Shown here: piece after piece, positions 1 to 9,779 of the stretch | Layout: each line of letters opens with the position of its first letter | How positions within the stretch are numbered: position 1 is the stretch's first letter | NCBI RefSeq assembly: GCF_026745355.1 | Contig: NC_079202.1 | Location: 45,258,673-45,322,672, forward strand | Reading direction: 5' to 3' | From: Beta vulgaris subsp. vulgaris | Lineage: Eukaryota; Streptophyta; Magnoliopsida; Caryophyllales; Amaranthaceae | DNA length: 64,000 nucleotides | Program-made: the position numbers and the translations under genes | The notes under the pieces: generated by a model | What the model was told of the DNA's origin: nothing | Database searches by the model: none | Seen by the model: the letters and a program-made list of their open reading frames with translations, nothing else

Positions 1-1160
1 TACTGAACTGCAGCTACATTATGGCGCTGGACAACCCTCCTATCCAAGATGGCAACAGGTTGAAGTACCTGGTCAGCAGCAGTACCATGGACGCAGGAGG
101 GAATATGAGGAGAAGAGGGTAAAAGTCCCCTAAAAGGCTTCAACTGAGACACATGGAAGACATTATGGATCTTCACAGAAGAAAGAAAAGTGAGTTTATA
201 AGCTACATGGCCTATAATGTCTTCCACTCTGAATGGACCAAAGTATTTATGAGCTAGCTTTTGATTCATTCTAGTTTGCACAGAAGACTGTCTATATGGT
301 TGAAGCTTCAACCAAACCCAATCACCAATGTGAAAAGATCTTTGTGACAGCAAAAACCTTCATCCTATGTTGAGCTTTAGCCAAATGAGTCTTCAAAGAA
401 ACCATCATTGCATCTCTCCTCTGCATAGTTCTATCAACTGCTTTATTAGCAGACTCCCCAGGCAAGTAGGGAAGATATACAAGACCTGGTTGGTTATAGG
501 CAATCTCATAAGGTGTTAAGTTAGTAGCAGTGTGGTAGGTAGTGTTATACCACCATTCAGCCAATGGAAGCCACATAAACCAATCCTTGGGATGTTCACC
601 CGTCATGCACCTCAAATAAGCTTCCAAACACCTGTTTAAGACTTCAGTCTGTGGGTCTGTCATTTAATCCGAGGATGGTAAGCTGAAGATAGTAGCAACT
701 GAGTACCTTGTAGAGTAAACAAGGCTTGCCAGAATTAGAATTGACCGAGAAAAAGAGGATCCCTATCACTGACAATAAACTTAGGCCAGCCATGGAGCTT
801 AAAAACTCCATCTAAGTATACTTGTGCCACATCCACAGCAGAATATGGATGATGTAAAGCAAAGAAATGAGCATATTTGCTTAACCTGTCAACCTCCACA
901 TAAATCACTTCTTTGCCTTGAGATTTAGGAAGCCCAGTAATGAAATCCATAGAAACTTCAGACCATACTTCCTGAGGAATTGGAAGAGGCTGGAGGAGGC
1001 CTGGATAAGTTGATGGATCATACTTGCTAGCCTGACAAACTACACAATTTCTCACAAAAGAGCTGACATCCTTGTGCAAGACCTTCCAAGAGAAGAAAGT
1101 TTTGAGCCTCCTAGTAGTGGCATCTCTACCAGAATATCCCCCTTCGAAGAATGCATCCAA
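1..1160 (-). pseudogene. integrase of the Ty3/gypsy element
   Basis: 735-1160 carries the second half of the zinc-binding motif (CVVCQ) and the first two catalytic aspartates (VSMDFITGLP and IVSDRDPLF). After a small indel near 661-735, 322-663 carries the third catalytic region (TDPQTEVLNRCLEAYLR) and NTTYHTATNLTPYE. A further one-base shift near 340 moves the frame, and 1-320 then reads GDWVWLKLQPYRQ, KYFGPFRV and HNVFHVSQLKPF, the GPF/Y C-terminal module of gypsy integrases. Three frames for one domain means it is a pseudogene. The window edge cuts it just after the integrase tail. Confidence 0.8.
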
Positions 1161-1345
1161 GATAACAGGTGATGCTTAAGTTGGTCACTAGGGCCAACCA
1201 CAATCTTACCATGTCTTCTGACCATGCCATCATGTAAAGTATACTTAGCATCCCCAGGCTAGTAAAGCATGATAGAGTGCCAAAAGAGCAGGATCTAACT
1301 GATATGTATCGATAATCAAAGAGGGAAGATTGGACTGCATAGTAG

Positions 1346-2537
1346 TCAATGCCAAACACAGGACAAAGCATCAGCCACTAAATTTTCCTTGCCAGATTTG
1401 TAAAATATCTCATAGTCAAAGCCCATTAACTTCGAACACCAAAATTTCTGGAAAGGTGTACTAATTTTCTGTTGTAAAAGCCATTTAAGGCTCTTCTGAT
1501 CAGTGTGAATAACAAATTTCTGACCAATGAGATATTGCTCCCATTTCTGGACAGCAAATACTATGGCAAGCAATTCTTTCTCATAAACAGAAAGCTTTTG
1601 CCATTTAGGACCCAATGTCCTACTGATGAAAGTAAGAACAGCCCCAATTCCTTCATTAGATGCATCAGTCTCAAGAATGAATATTTTAGAGAAATCAGGG
1701 ACCCCTAAAACAGGAGCTATAACAAGAGCCTTTTTTAAGGCTTCAAATGCTTCTTGAGCTGAAATAAAGTGCCCCAAATATTCAACCCTTGATGTGGCAA
1801 ATGCACATTTACTAGGCTTGGCAAACAAGTGATGTTGCATTAACTGAAAAACTGCTTCTAAGTCATGCCAGTGAAGTGACAAACTAGGACTATAGACTAG
1901 TATGTCATCAAAGAAGACTAAAACACACTTCCTAAGAAGTGGTTTAAACACACAATTCATCAAGATTGGAAAGCTGCAGGGGCATTGCCAAAAGGCATGA
2001 CCAAGAACTCATAATGACCAGAATGAGTCTTAAAGGCAGTTTTGTGAACATCATCAACATACATTCTTAATTGGTGATACCCCGATCTCAGGTCCAGTTT
2101 ACTAAACACCACAGCACCTGCCAACTCATCTATGAGCTCTTCAATTACAGGGTTTGGAAACTTATCTTTCATAGTTCTCCTATTAACTTATCTTTCACAG
2201 TTCTCCTATTAAGTTCCCTGTAGTCCACACATAACCTCCAAGAACCATCCTTCTTCCCAACCAACACAACAGGACTGGCAAATGGGCTGGCAAATGGGCT
2301 GGAACTATCTTGTATAATATTCAGCATTTCTTGCACAACATTTTCTAAAACATCTTTTTGTTTTAAAGGATACCTATAGGGTCTGATGTTGACAGGTTGA
2401 GCTCCTGACAACAAAGGTATTTTATGATCAAACAAGGCCCAACTAGGAGGTAAAGTAGTAGGTTCTTCAAAAAGGGTTTTGTATTTGTCTAGTAAGGCTA
2501 AGAGTTCAGAGGCAATCCAGTGATGTGAGATAAGCAT
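1346..2537 (-). pseudogene. reverse transcriptase-RNase H of the Ty3/gypsy element
   Basis: Conserved blocks appear in order. LVGKKDGSWRLCVDYRELN is the fingers region, and FFDDILVYSPS is the catalytic DD block (the first residue of YxDD is F here). Then ETDASNEGIGAVL and HTDQKSLKWLL belong to the RT-linked RNase H. The frame is broken near 2159-2210 by a 26-bp tandem duplication, which repeats the codons around RRTVKDK and is not a multiple of three. A short in-frame duplication (FASPFASP, about 2277-2300) is also present. Another frame change lies near 1960. Inactive. Confidence 0.8.
2159..2210. repeat. 26-bp tandem duplication inside gypsy reverse transcriptase
   Basis: Two adjacent 26-bp units, 2159-2184 and 2185-2210, differ at one base (t/c in the tttcatag/tttcacag part). 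The duplication shifts the reading frame of the reverse transcriptase. Confidence 0.85.
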
Positions 2538-2761
2538 AGATGGGCAGAAGATAAGTTCGGATCATCAGGATGTGGATTAGATACCTCTAAGAAGCATAGT
2601 TGAATAGATGTAGCTGAGGTTACCAATTTCTGAGCAGCAGACCCTTTGACTGTAATGACCTTGTTAGAAGACATTTCCCTCAGCACATGATGAGTGCCAT
2701 TATAGGTGAACTCCATTCTAAGATTCTGAAAGTTCCACTGCACTGTCCCCAAAGATTGAAG

Positions 2762-4105
2762 TCACTGAACTCCCAGAACCATATCACATCCTCCCAAAGG
2801 TATATGCAAGGTGTCCGTGACAAACATAGTATTCTCTAGCCTCCACTGAAACCCTTTCCACGTAAACTGACAAGAGAGTGTATTTCCATCAGCCACAGAA
2901 ACAGATTTAACAGGTGTGGCAACAATGTGACATCCCAACTTCATAGCCAATGACACATCTAAGAAATTATGAGTGCTGCCTGAATCTATCAAGATATGAA
3001 GTGGCTTTTTACCCACATAACTAGTGACTCTCATGGTATTGTAACCATAATTGCCAAATAGAGCACTGATAGAAATATAAGGTTCCTTCTGAAACATCTC
3101 CAAGGTTTCCTCCACACCATCTTCACCATACTCTTCATCATCTAAACCAGGGATTTCTATAGCAAACAATTGAGTTTGTTGTATCTGGCATTTATGACCC
3201 TTGTCATAAGGTGCATCACAAAAATAGCATAGACCCTTAGCTTGTTTATCTGCTCTTTCAGCAGGTGTAAGGTATCTGGTTGGTCTATAAGGCCTTGTAT
3301 TATGGGAGGTTTGAGTTTGAGTGGACAAGGAAGGTGTTGGAAGCAAAGGTTTAGTAGTGGATGGCAAAGAAAGGGGTTTATAATTTGAAATGGGTTTAGG
3401 CTGATATTTCGTGGTGGAAGAAGTGGCTTGAATAGTTGCATTTTGAAGTCTAGCATACTCTACTACATCAACTAGAGTAGCAGGTTTGAAGGCTCTAACA
3501 AAATGCTTCAAATTAGGTTTCAATCCCCCCATAAAACTATCCAAAAAGTACTCCTCAGGAAGTAAAGGATTTCTCTGCGGCATTAATCCTTTCAGATTTT
3601 CAAATGTATCTAGGTATTCATCAATGGTACCAGATTGTGACAATTTATTGAATTCTTCCACAACATTACTGCCTATATCTTCTTTAAACCTGGAACACAA
3701 ATCTACTACAAAATCCTCCCAATCCACCTGCCTTCTTACTACTATGTAACTATTATACCAAGATTCAGCTTTACCAATCAGGTACAAGCTAGCAAGATCT
3801 ACTTTCTGATTATCTAAAATCTTGCATAAGGTGAAATACTTCATACATTTCTTAATCCAAATTCGAGGATTAGATCCATCAAACATAGGAAACTCAATTT
3901 TCGGCACAAAACCTAATGATTTACCTCCATGGGGTGGAAGATCATTTGATCCTTCGCGCTCTGCTCCAGTTTACTGCTTTTCCTTGCTTTTTTGAATCGT
4001 TTCCTCCAATTGATTCGACTGACTCTCCATTCTTTGTTCCAATTCCAACAATTGAGACTCCATTAATGTCTTTAATTGAGCTACGGTAAGCGTTTTTCGT
4101 TTCAC
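2762..4105 (-). pseudogene. gag-protease region of the Ty3/gypsy element
   Basis: The main open stretch is 2762-3907 (381 residues). It opens with the typical gag phrase FPMFDGSNPRIWIKKC, has a zinc-knuckle-like CYFC...GHKC, and an aspartic protease active site in ILIDSGSTHNFLD near its C-terminal third. The same frame continues upstream to about 4105 with a glutamine/glutamate-rich, probably coiled-coil N-terminus, but is cut by a TAA at 3971-3973. The 3' end is a TGA where the family has Trp (LGVQ then LQSLG continues in the same frame). Both look like point mutations in a once longer gag-pol frame. Strand and order agree with the pol fragments to the left. Confidence 0.8.
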
Positions 4106-4636
4106 CACATTACCTCAATTAATGAAACTGAGGAAAGTTGGGCAGAAACTAGATAGATTGGTTGAGTTCAGGAGCGAAAAATGTTGTAGAACGCAGGAAG
4201 TTGTCTTTTAATGGAGATTAGAGAGGAAACTTGGAGTACTCAACATTCAACCAAGAGTATTTTCAGAGAGATTGAGAGCGAAAAGAAAGATTAAGAAGAT
4301 GAAATGAACCAGATATGTGTTTGTTATTAATCACGATGCCAATGATAACAAGAGTACAGTATTTATAGAGAATTAGCATAACAGAATGTTAACAGAATAC
4401 TAACATAATGGAAGTTAGTTAGACAACTAACTTTCCCGCCCAAAAATGGGTTAAAGTTGTTAATCCTCTAATTGTACCCTATATCACATGAGCTGTTGGA
4501 TTAATTTTTAATCATTATATATATGTAAATGTATTCCAATGTCAACTACTTCTCGATAGCATATTAAACTAGTTGTTTGTAAGTTACTTGAAATGATTGT
4601 CAAAATTAAGAACTTTATATTAAATACATAAGGTAA

Positions 4637-4873
4637 TCTATACTAATATATTAAAAAGCATTCCTAAACAAGGAATGATGTCATGTGGCATCTTCCCTTA
4701 AAGTGTTTACTCCATGTAATTACATTAAAAATATAAAATGCATTATATAAGATTTGATCTCGTGATCACCAGCATCACTGAACCAAGTGATAATTGATGT
4801 TATCATTTCAAAGTAAAATATTAATAAATGAAAGATATACCTACCCAGAGCGTAGCCCGAGCCTAGAAACTAG
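4637..4873 (+). mobile_element. short nonautonomous Helitron
   Basis: It begins TCTATACTAATATATTAA after an A and ends AAACTAG before a T. This is the canonical Helitron pattern: 5' TC, 3' CTAG, insertion between A and T, no target duplication. A GC-rich, partly self-complementary stretch (about 4850-4863) precedes the CTAG end. Length is 237 bp, with no coding capacity. It lies between the gypsy element and the eIF2D exon. Confidence 0.55.
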
Positions 4874-5287
4874 TAGAATAATAAATAAATAAAAAAGGAA
4901 ACTTTATTGTGAATAAGTTAGGGGAACTAATGCTCACGAACAACTCAAACTCGACTTGAAATCTTAAATAGACGAGTCGAGCTAGAGAAATTTCAAGGTT
5001 GATAAGAAATAGCTCGACTAATGAGCACCCCAAGCTAGAACCAACACAATACACATATATACATATATTGTGTACAAAGTCTGCAGAACATTTACAAACT
5101 CCTGTTTTGTGTACACTTAACTACATAAGTGACATAACATAAAAATTGATTTCGAAATACTATACGGTATTCATATGATTGTACAGGCATTATCAATAGT
5201 CAATCAAAATTTTATATAATCAATGAACACAGAGCAATTAATAATTGTGTAAATAGTTTAAAAATATATATATAGAAGTAAAATAAC

Positions 5288-5422
5288 CTTGGGAGGGAGA
5301 AGGGTGTCAACATCAACATCAGAAGCTCGGGGAAACTTTTCTTTGACGCTTCTTCTGAGCTTCTTCTTATCAGCGCCTGATAACCTCTGTAAAGACTTCG
5401 CTTCAACGGCTTTTTTGAACAT
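5288..5422 (-). CDS. first coding exon of eIF2D (ligatin-type initiation factor)
   Basis: On the minus strand, ATG at 5422 opens a 45-codon exon starting MFKKAVEAKSLQRLSGADKK and ending DVDTLLPPK. It is followed by a GT splice donor at 5286-5287. The MFKKAVEAKS..RLSGADKKKLRR start is, to my knowledge, characteristic of plant eIF2D, a factor that delivers tRNA to the ribosomal P site and helps recycle post-termination complexes. Family members continue with PUA, SWIB/MDM2 and SUI1 domains. No matching second exon is visible between 4489 and 5287. The rest may lie left of the window, beyond the gypsy element, or may be lost, so I cannot say whether the gene is functional. Confidence 0.65.
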
Positions 5423-5684
5423 TTTTGATGTTACGCCTTCAACTCAGATTTCCGCCGATGAGAATGTCAGAGTGGGTGCGGTGCGGTGCGGTGTGTTCTG
5501 CTCGTGCAGTCGTGTGTCTGCGCCTCGTTTCAAACTTTCAATTCAAGGCCGATTTTTCTAGCAACAACATGAGCATCGAGAGCTTTGTCAAATTTATAAC
5601 ATTGAGAACTGAGATGTTTACCTAGGTGACGTGTTTTTTTGTCTTGCGACTTACTAATAATCGAGTATGCCGTGATAGTAGATA

Positions 5685-5790
5685 ACTAGTTTTGAAACCC
5701 GTGTGTTACACAGGTGATTGTTTAGTATATTTTTTCGCATATTTATTGTTAACTAGTGGTTTTCCCGCGCGCTACGCGCGCGCTTGGTTA
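5685..5790 (-). mobile_element. two minus-strand Helitron 3' termini in tandem
   Basis: On the minus strand, two hairpin-plus-CTAG ends occur about 67 bp apart. One has the CG-rich hairpin at 5764-5782 (GCGCGCG..CGCGCGG) followed by AAAACCACTAG ending at 5753. The other has the hairpin at 5696-5714 (CCTGTGTAACACACGGG) followed by TTTCAAAACTAG ending at 5686. Each is followed by T on the minus strand, as expected for Helitron targets. The bodies would extend to the right. I did not find their 5' TC ends with confidence. Confidence 0.55.
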
Positions 5791-7440
5791 GGAGTAGCTA
5801 GATTGGCATCAATCCGGTCAATTGGTCTACGCTTATTCTTGTTATTCTAATAATTATCACAATGAGCACTTTTTTTCTTCGAATAATCTCGCTTTTTTCA
5901 TCTAGTAATATATATTGCTACTTTTAGTTTCACTTAAGAAATTGTCATATTTCCCTCTTATTTTTCATTCCATATAGCCATATTCCCTCATGTTGTTCTT
6001 CTTTTTTGCTAGTGATTCTTCTTTAGACTATCAAGGTAAAAAAAATTTGAACAAAAAAAAACATATCAAGTGAAACCTGCCAAACAAGTTCCACGTAAGT
6101 ACGCATAAGCACAAAAATGCTTTGACAAAGCCAAAAAATTTGATGTTTGAAGATTTCAATTTCAACACTCGGGAACATTAATGCACGGGTTATCCCAAAG
6201 TGTCATATTGGTTATAATTAGGTGCTTGTATGATGGAAGACTGATTTACATGAGTTCCTCCATCCTTTTAACATATTCAATACCTCCTCTTCCCCCTTCT
6301 CCTTTTATGTCTTTGCTTTTTCATGTTTCTTTTCAAACTATTAGTTTTATTGATAAGATATAATTTCAATATTAATAACATCAAAATACTATTTTCTTCT
6401 TTTTCTCCCCTGGCATTTAAACATCTCGACAATGATACCCAAATAAACAACTACATATAACACAAACTATAATCAACTATCTTTGGATAATAGTTACACT
6501 TCATTGGTCAATGAAAAAGGAGGCACAACAACCCCAACCCTTCTCTTCTTTCTTTGCTAAATAGATCCAAAATCTTATTCCTTTTCAAACATCCTTTTAT
6601 CGTTTTTCAGGTTTAACTCTAATGGATTTCTTGTAAAGTATATTGTCATTCCTCAAACAACCTATTTCATGCTTGCAGAAGGCTAGGAATAATGAACTTA
6701 GGCCGATGTTGGTCAAATAACCTATCTTTTTTTTTTTTGGAGAAATGGAGAAAGCAACTTGTATATGTCATTATTACAAACCTTAATTACATGACTATCT
6801 TTGGCTCTAGCATAAAATGATTAGCATAATATTTGACATATTCTAGGATTGAAAATACTTTGAGTAGCCAGTAAACTCTATACTAACATTACTAATAAAA
6901 AAAACTCCATTTATTCAAAATTCAAAGTCGTTAGAATTAATCTACATAAGACCCCAAAAATGTTAATTATCTTAATATGTATAGGCAATATTAACATTTT
7001 ACGTAAGACCAAGATGAATTTTTAACCTTGTTACTATGAGCTAGAATATAAAAAAAAAGGAAAAAGTGTTATCACATTTACCGCTCCTTGCATTTCTTTT
7101 TAATAGTTAACTTTACCTTTTCATACTTACCAATATAAATGTTTAAACATTTATATCTTTAAATTTACATATGTAAAAATTACATAAAGTTAATATTCCA
7201 AAAGTATATATCAAGAAGATATTCCAAAATTCAGACCAAAATCATTTAATTTCAATCTATCTCTAAGCAATCACGCTTGAATTCCCAAAAAAAGAACATT
7301 TGAAAAATTCTAAGTTGCTAAATGGTCCCAAATATTAATGGACCCTAAAAGATCAAATTTCCTATTCAAACCCAAAGGAGAATGTTAAATACGCATAAAG
7401 AACATAGAAATGTAGATAGTATGTTCCCATAAACATGTTA
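5791..7440. other. AT-rich stretch without recognisable gene
   Basis: Read on both strands. Only short ORFs without domains and homopolymer runs (for example T at about 6728-6739) are present. If the minus-strand Helitron ends at 5686 and 5753 are real, this would be their interior. Confidence 0.5.
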
Positions 7441-8285
7441 GAACTCCTTTTCCAATGGTATCTCAGAGTACTTGCCACGACCGAGAGACATCCAATGTTT
7501 ACACTTGACGCCATTCCCTTCATTTGCTGAATCTTATTCTATCTAGCACTTCGATATCGCTAGAGCAGATCCCGCAACTGCCACCTTTGGAACCAGTAAA
7601 GCAAATGTTCGAGAACTTTCAAAGGCTGCAATTTCTTCTTTGACTTTGTCCTCCATCATCTTCACTACCCATACATGTTTCACCAGGATCTATAGCATTC
7701 AGAGATACAACATAAGATTAGAAAAATTCACATCAAAGTTGATTTCTTAAGAAGATCGCAAAATCAAATTGGCAAGTAAAAAGACAATAAAGTTTTATAA
7801 TTAAGCATAGCACAACATGCCATTAGACCTGGTCTCAAAAAACTCATATGCAGGTTCCTCTAGATCCGGAAATTGTCGATTCTTTGCACACTGGACTACC
7901 CAAGACAAAAATATCAAGTAAGCAACTCCATAGTGTAAGTGATCCCATAGCAAGGGGAAACAAAGCTAATCCAAGAAAAGAAGATAATGCACCAAGAATA
8001 TAATTTAATGGAATTAGAGAAATGAAGACAACAAGTGAACGAACTTCTAGAACTTTTTAATCAGCCATGGAACATCCAAACAGAATATTACAGCGTGTAA
8101 GTGAGCAGCTAAAGGGACACTAAAAAAGGAAAAGAAAGAAACGATTGTTAACACTTTAATAGCATGCTCAAACACAATTAAGGAAATGCTCTTCCCAATG
8201 GTAGCTCACTCTTCCCCCCTTCCCCCCCTCCCTTGATCTTCATCGTTCTTTGATCCCCTTCCTTCCCCATACTTGCTTGTGGTTG

Positions 8286-8535
8286 TTTCTATTTGACCTC
8301 AGATTTGAAATCAGTCCCACCCGAGGCGAATTTTCTTTACAGAGCTATAGACCTAACCATATTTTTGTGATAGGTCCAATTCCTTGGGAAGAAGAAGGTG
8401 AAATTACATTTAATATTCTAACCCCCGGACCCTGCCACCAAAAAAATGCTAACTTCTTAAGATCTCCACTATATATAGGGGGTACATAGGAAGGGGTCAG
8501 ATTCATTCCGACAGAAGTAGAAGTAATAAAAATTT
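8286..8535 (+). pseudogene. petA: plastid petA (cytochrome f) fragment in nuclear DNA
   Basis: The plus strand reads SLQSYRPN, FVIGPIPWEEEGEITFNIL, NANFLRSPLYIGG, and after a frame change GRGQIHSDRSRSN. These follow the central part of plastid cytochrome f in order (family pattern: FQxYRPN, VIGPVPG, EITFPIL, FLKYPIYVGG, RGRGQIYPDGSKSN). The core peptide is quite diverged and the frame is broken near 8486, so this is an old nuclear insertion of plastid DNA, not a recent transfer or plastid contamination. Neither the N-terminal haem motif (CANCH) nor the C-terminal membrane anchor is present. No other plastid gene was recognised beside it. Confidence 0.7.
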
Positions 8536-9409
8536 CATGAAAAAAGTTGTACCACGGCATGATAGCCAAAACGAGGCTTAAAGTTCTTGCAACTACTATC
8601 TATCAAGAAACATGTCTTCAAGCGTATAAGGGTGATGAGCTTATAATTTCCGTGAATTTTCTTAATAACAAGAGAATATGGACTAAGACAAACACTCATA
8701 TTCGATGTCAAATTCGAACTCATCTGAATTCGAGCTCTAATCTATAGCCCAATTTTGAAAGAATTTAGCTTAAATTAAACAAAAAAAATGGTAATTAAAT
8801 TGAAATTAAACAAAATTACTCCAAAAGTAAATAGAAAATATTAGTCAAAAAATCACACCCCTATATTACTTAAACGTGGATACATAACAACAATTGAAAA
8901 CCACAAATTAGTCCAAAAAAGCAAACAAAACGCAACGAAAATCGGTTGAGGACTCCAAATAGCAACTGAATCAGATGCAGAGCTTGGAAATCATGGATTA
9001 CAACATTGATTTTGCAACTGATTGCTCGGAGTGACCTTAGATTTTAGAGTTTCTCATGACAACATCCTATTCAAGCTAGCTATTACAAGCTTAAGTTTTA
9101 GTAACCGCAAAATAAAGACAAAGAAATGAGAAAAACAATGAAAGACCAGATTTCTAAGCGTAATATGTGCTTGATGAAAAAACAAAACTATGTTATCTAT
9201 TCCACTTTATATTCTTAACTACCACAGAATTTAGACACCCAAAAGATCCAATAAAAATAAGACATTAAAACATCACAAACAAAACAAAACAAAGTAAAAA
9301 TCTGATAAATTAATAAAACGGAAAAACCTGGAATAAAGATGTGGATGCAGAAGAAAAGCATCAATTTCCCACTCTAAGAAATCGCTTAAGAAGGTAGCCA
9401 GTTGTATAC

Positions 9410-9770
9410 CTCCTCCAACTTTCTAGACCAAAGAGATTTTTTTTGCAAGCTCATTACAATCTTCCTTTGTTGCCTTAGCTCGTTGTATAACATCATGAGA
9501 TGCTCCCCTACAATTTGTTAGAAACAAAAATACAACAGTGAGGCCTAGGAAAAAAAGATTATGATCAAGCAGAAAAAATACGAAGCAACCGTAAGGCCAA
9601 ACTAAAATCTTATAAAGAAAAAACAATATACCGCGCAGTTTTCGAATTAGAACAGACCAAGACATTATCAACAACTTACCACTACAATAATGCTGAAGTT
9701 CATCTTTATATTGATCAACAATAAGCTGAATCACATCAGACCGTTTTTTGTTTTCCCCACTACTAACACT
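9410..9770 (-). pseudogene. two exons resembling a PSK-simulator/DUF668 protein
   Basis: Two minus-strand exons splice in a consistent frame. Exon A (9680-9770, 91 bp) follows an AG and ends at a GTAAGT donor. Exon B (9410-9507, 98 bp) follows an AG and ends at GTATAC. Exon B translates to NELRQQRKIVMSLQKKSLW then SRKLEE. This matches the conserved phrase (SLKKKSLWSRNLEE) I know from plant PSK SIMULATOR/DUF3475-DUF668 proteins, where the following exon starts VMEKLVDIV. That next exon was not found to the left, and exon A is not recognisable as part of the family. This is therefore a gene fragment, possibly captured. Identity is moderate confidence; the intron-exon structure is directly visible. 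Confidence 0.4.
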
Positions 9771-9779
9771 CTAATTGGA

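Larger units (their letters stand above)
1..4488 (-). mobile_element. Ty3/gypsy LTR retrotransposon, broken, 3' end outside window
   Basis: Read on the minus strand, the order is 5' LTR-like region, gag, protease, reverse transcriptase, RNase H, integrase, then the integrase C-terminal module at 1-320. That order is diagnostic of Ty3/gypsy. The right end is placed at 4488, where the minus strand begins TGTGATAT; this is a guess from the TG rule. A TATA-like TATAAAT lies at 4361-4367 (minus). I could not find a standard primer binding site. At least one nonsense codon and several frameshifts break the coding region, so it cannot be autonomous. The 3' LTR and any chromodomain tail lie left of position 1. 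It sits downstream of the eIF2D exon at 5288-5422, so it may lie in that gene's first intron. Confidence 0.85.

Noticed and set aside
7540..7690. Minus-strand frame with MMEDKVKEEIAAFESSRTFA
   Set aside because: About 46 residues without a known family. It could be another captured exon, but evidence is too thin to annotate.
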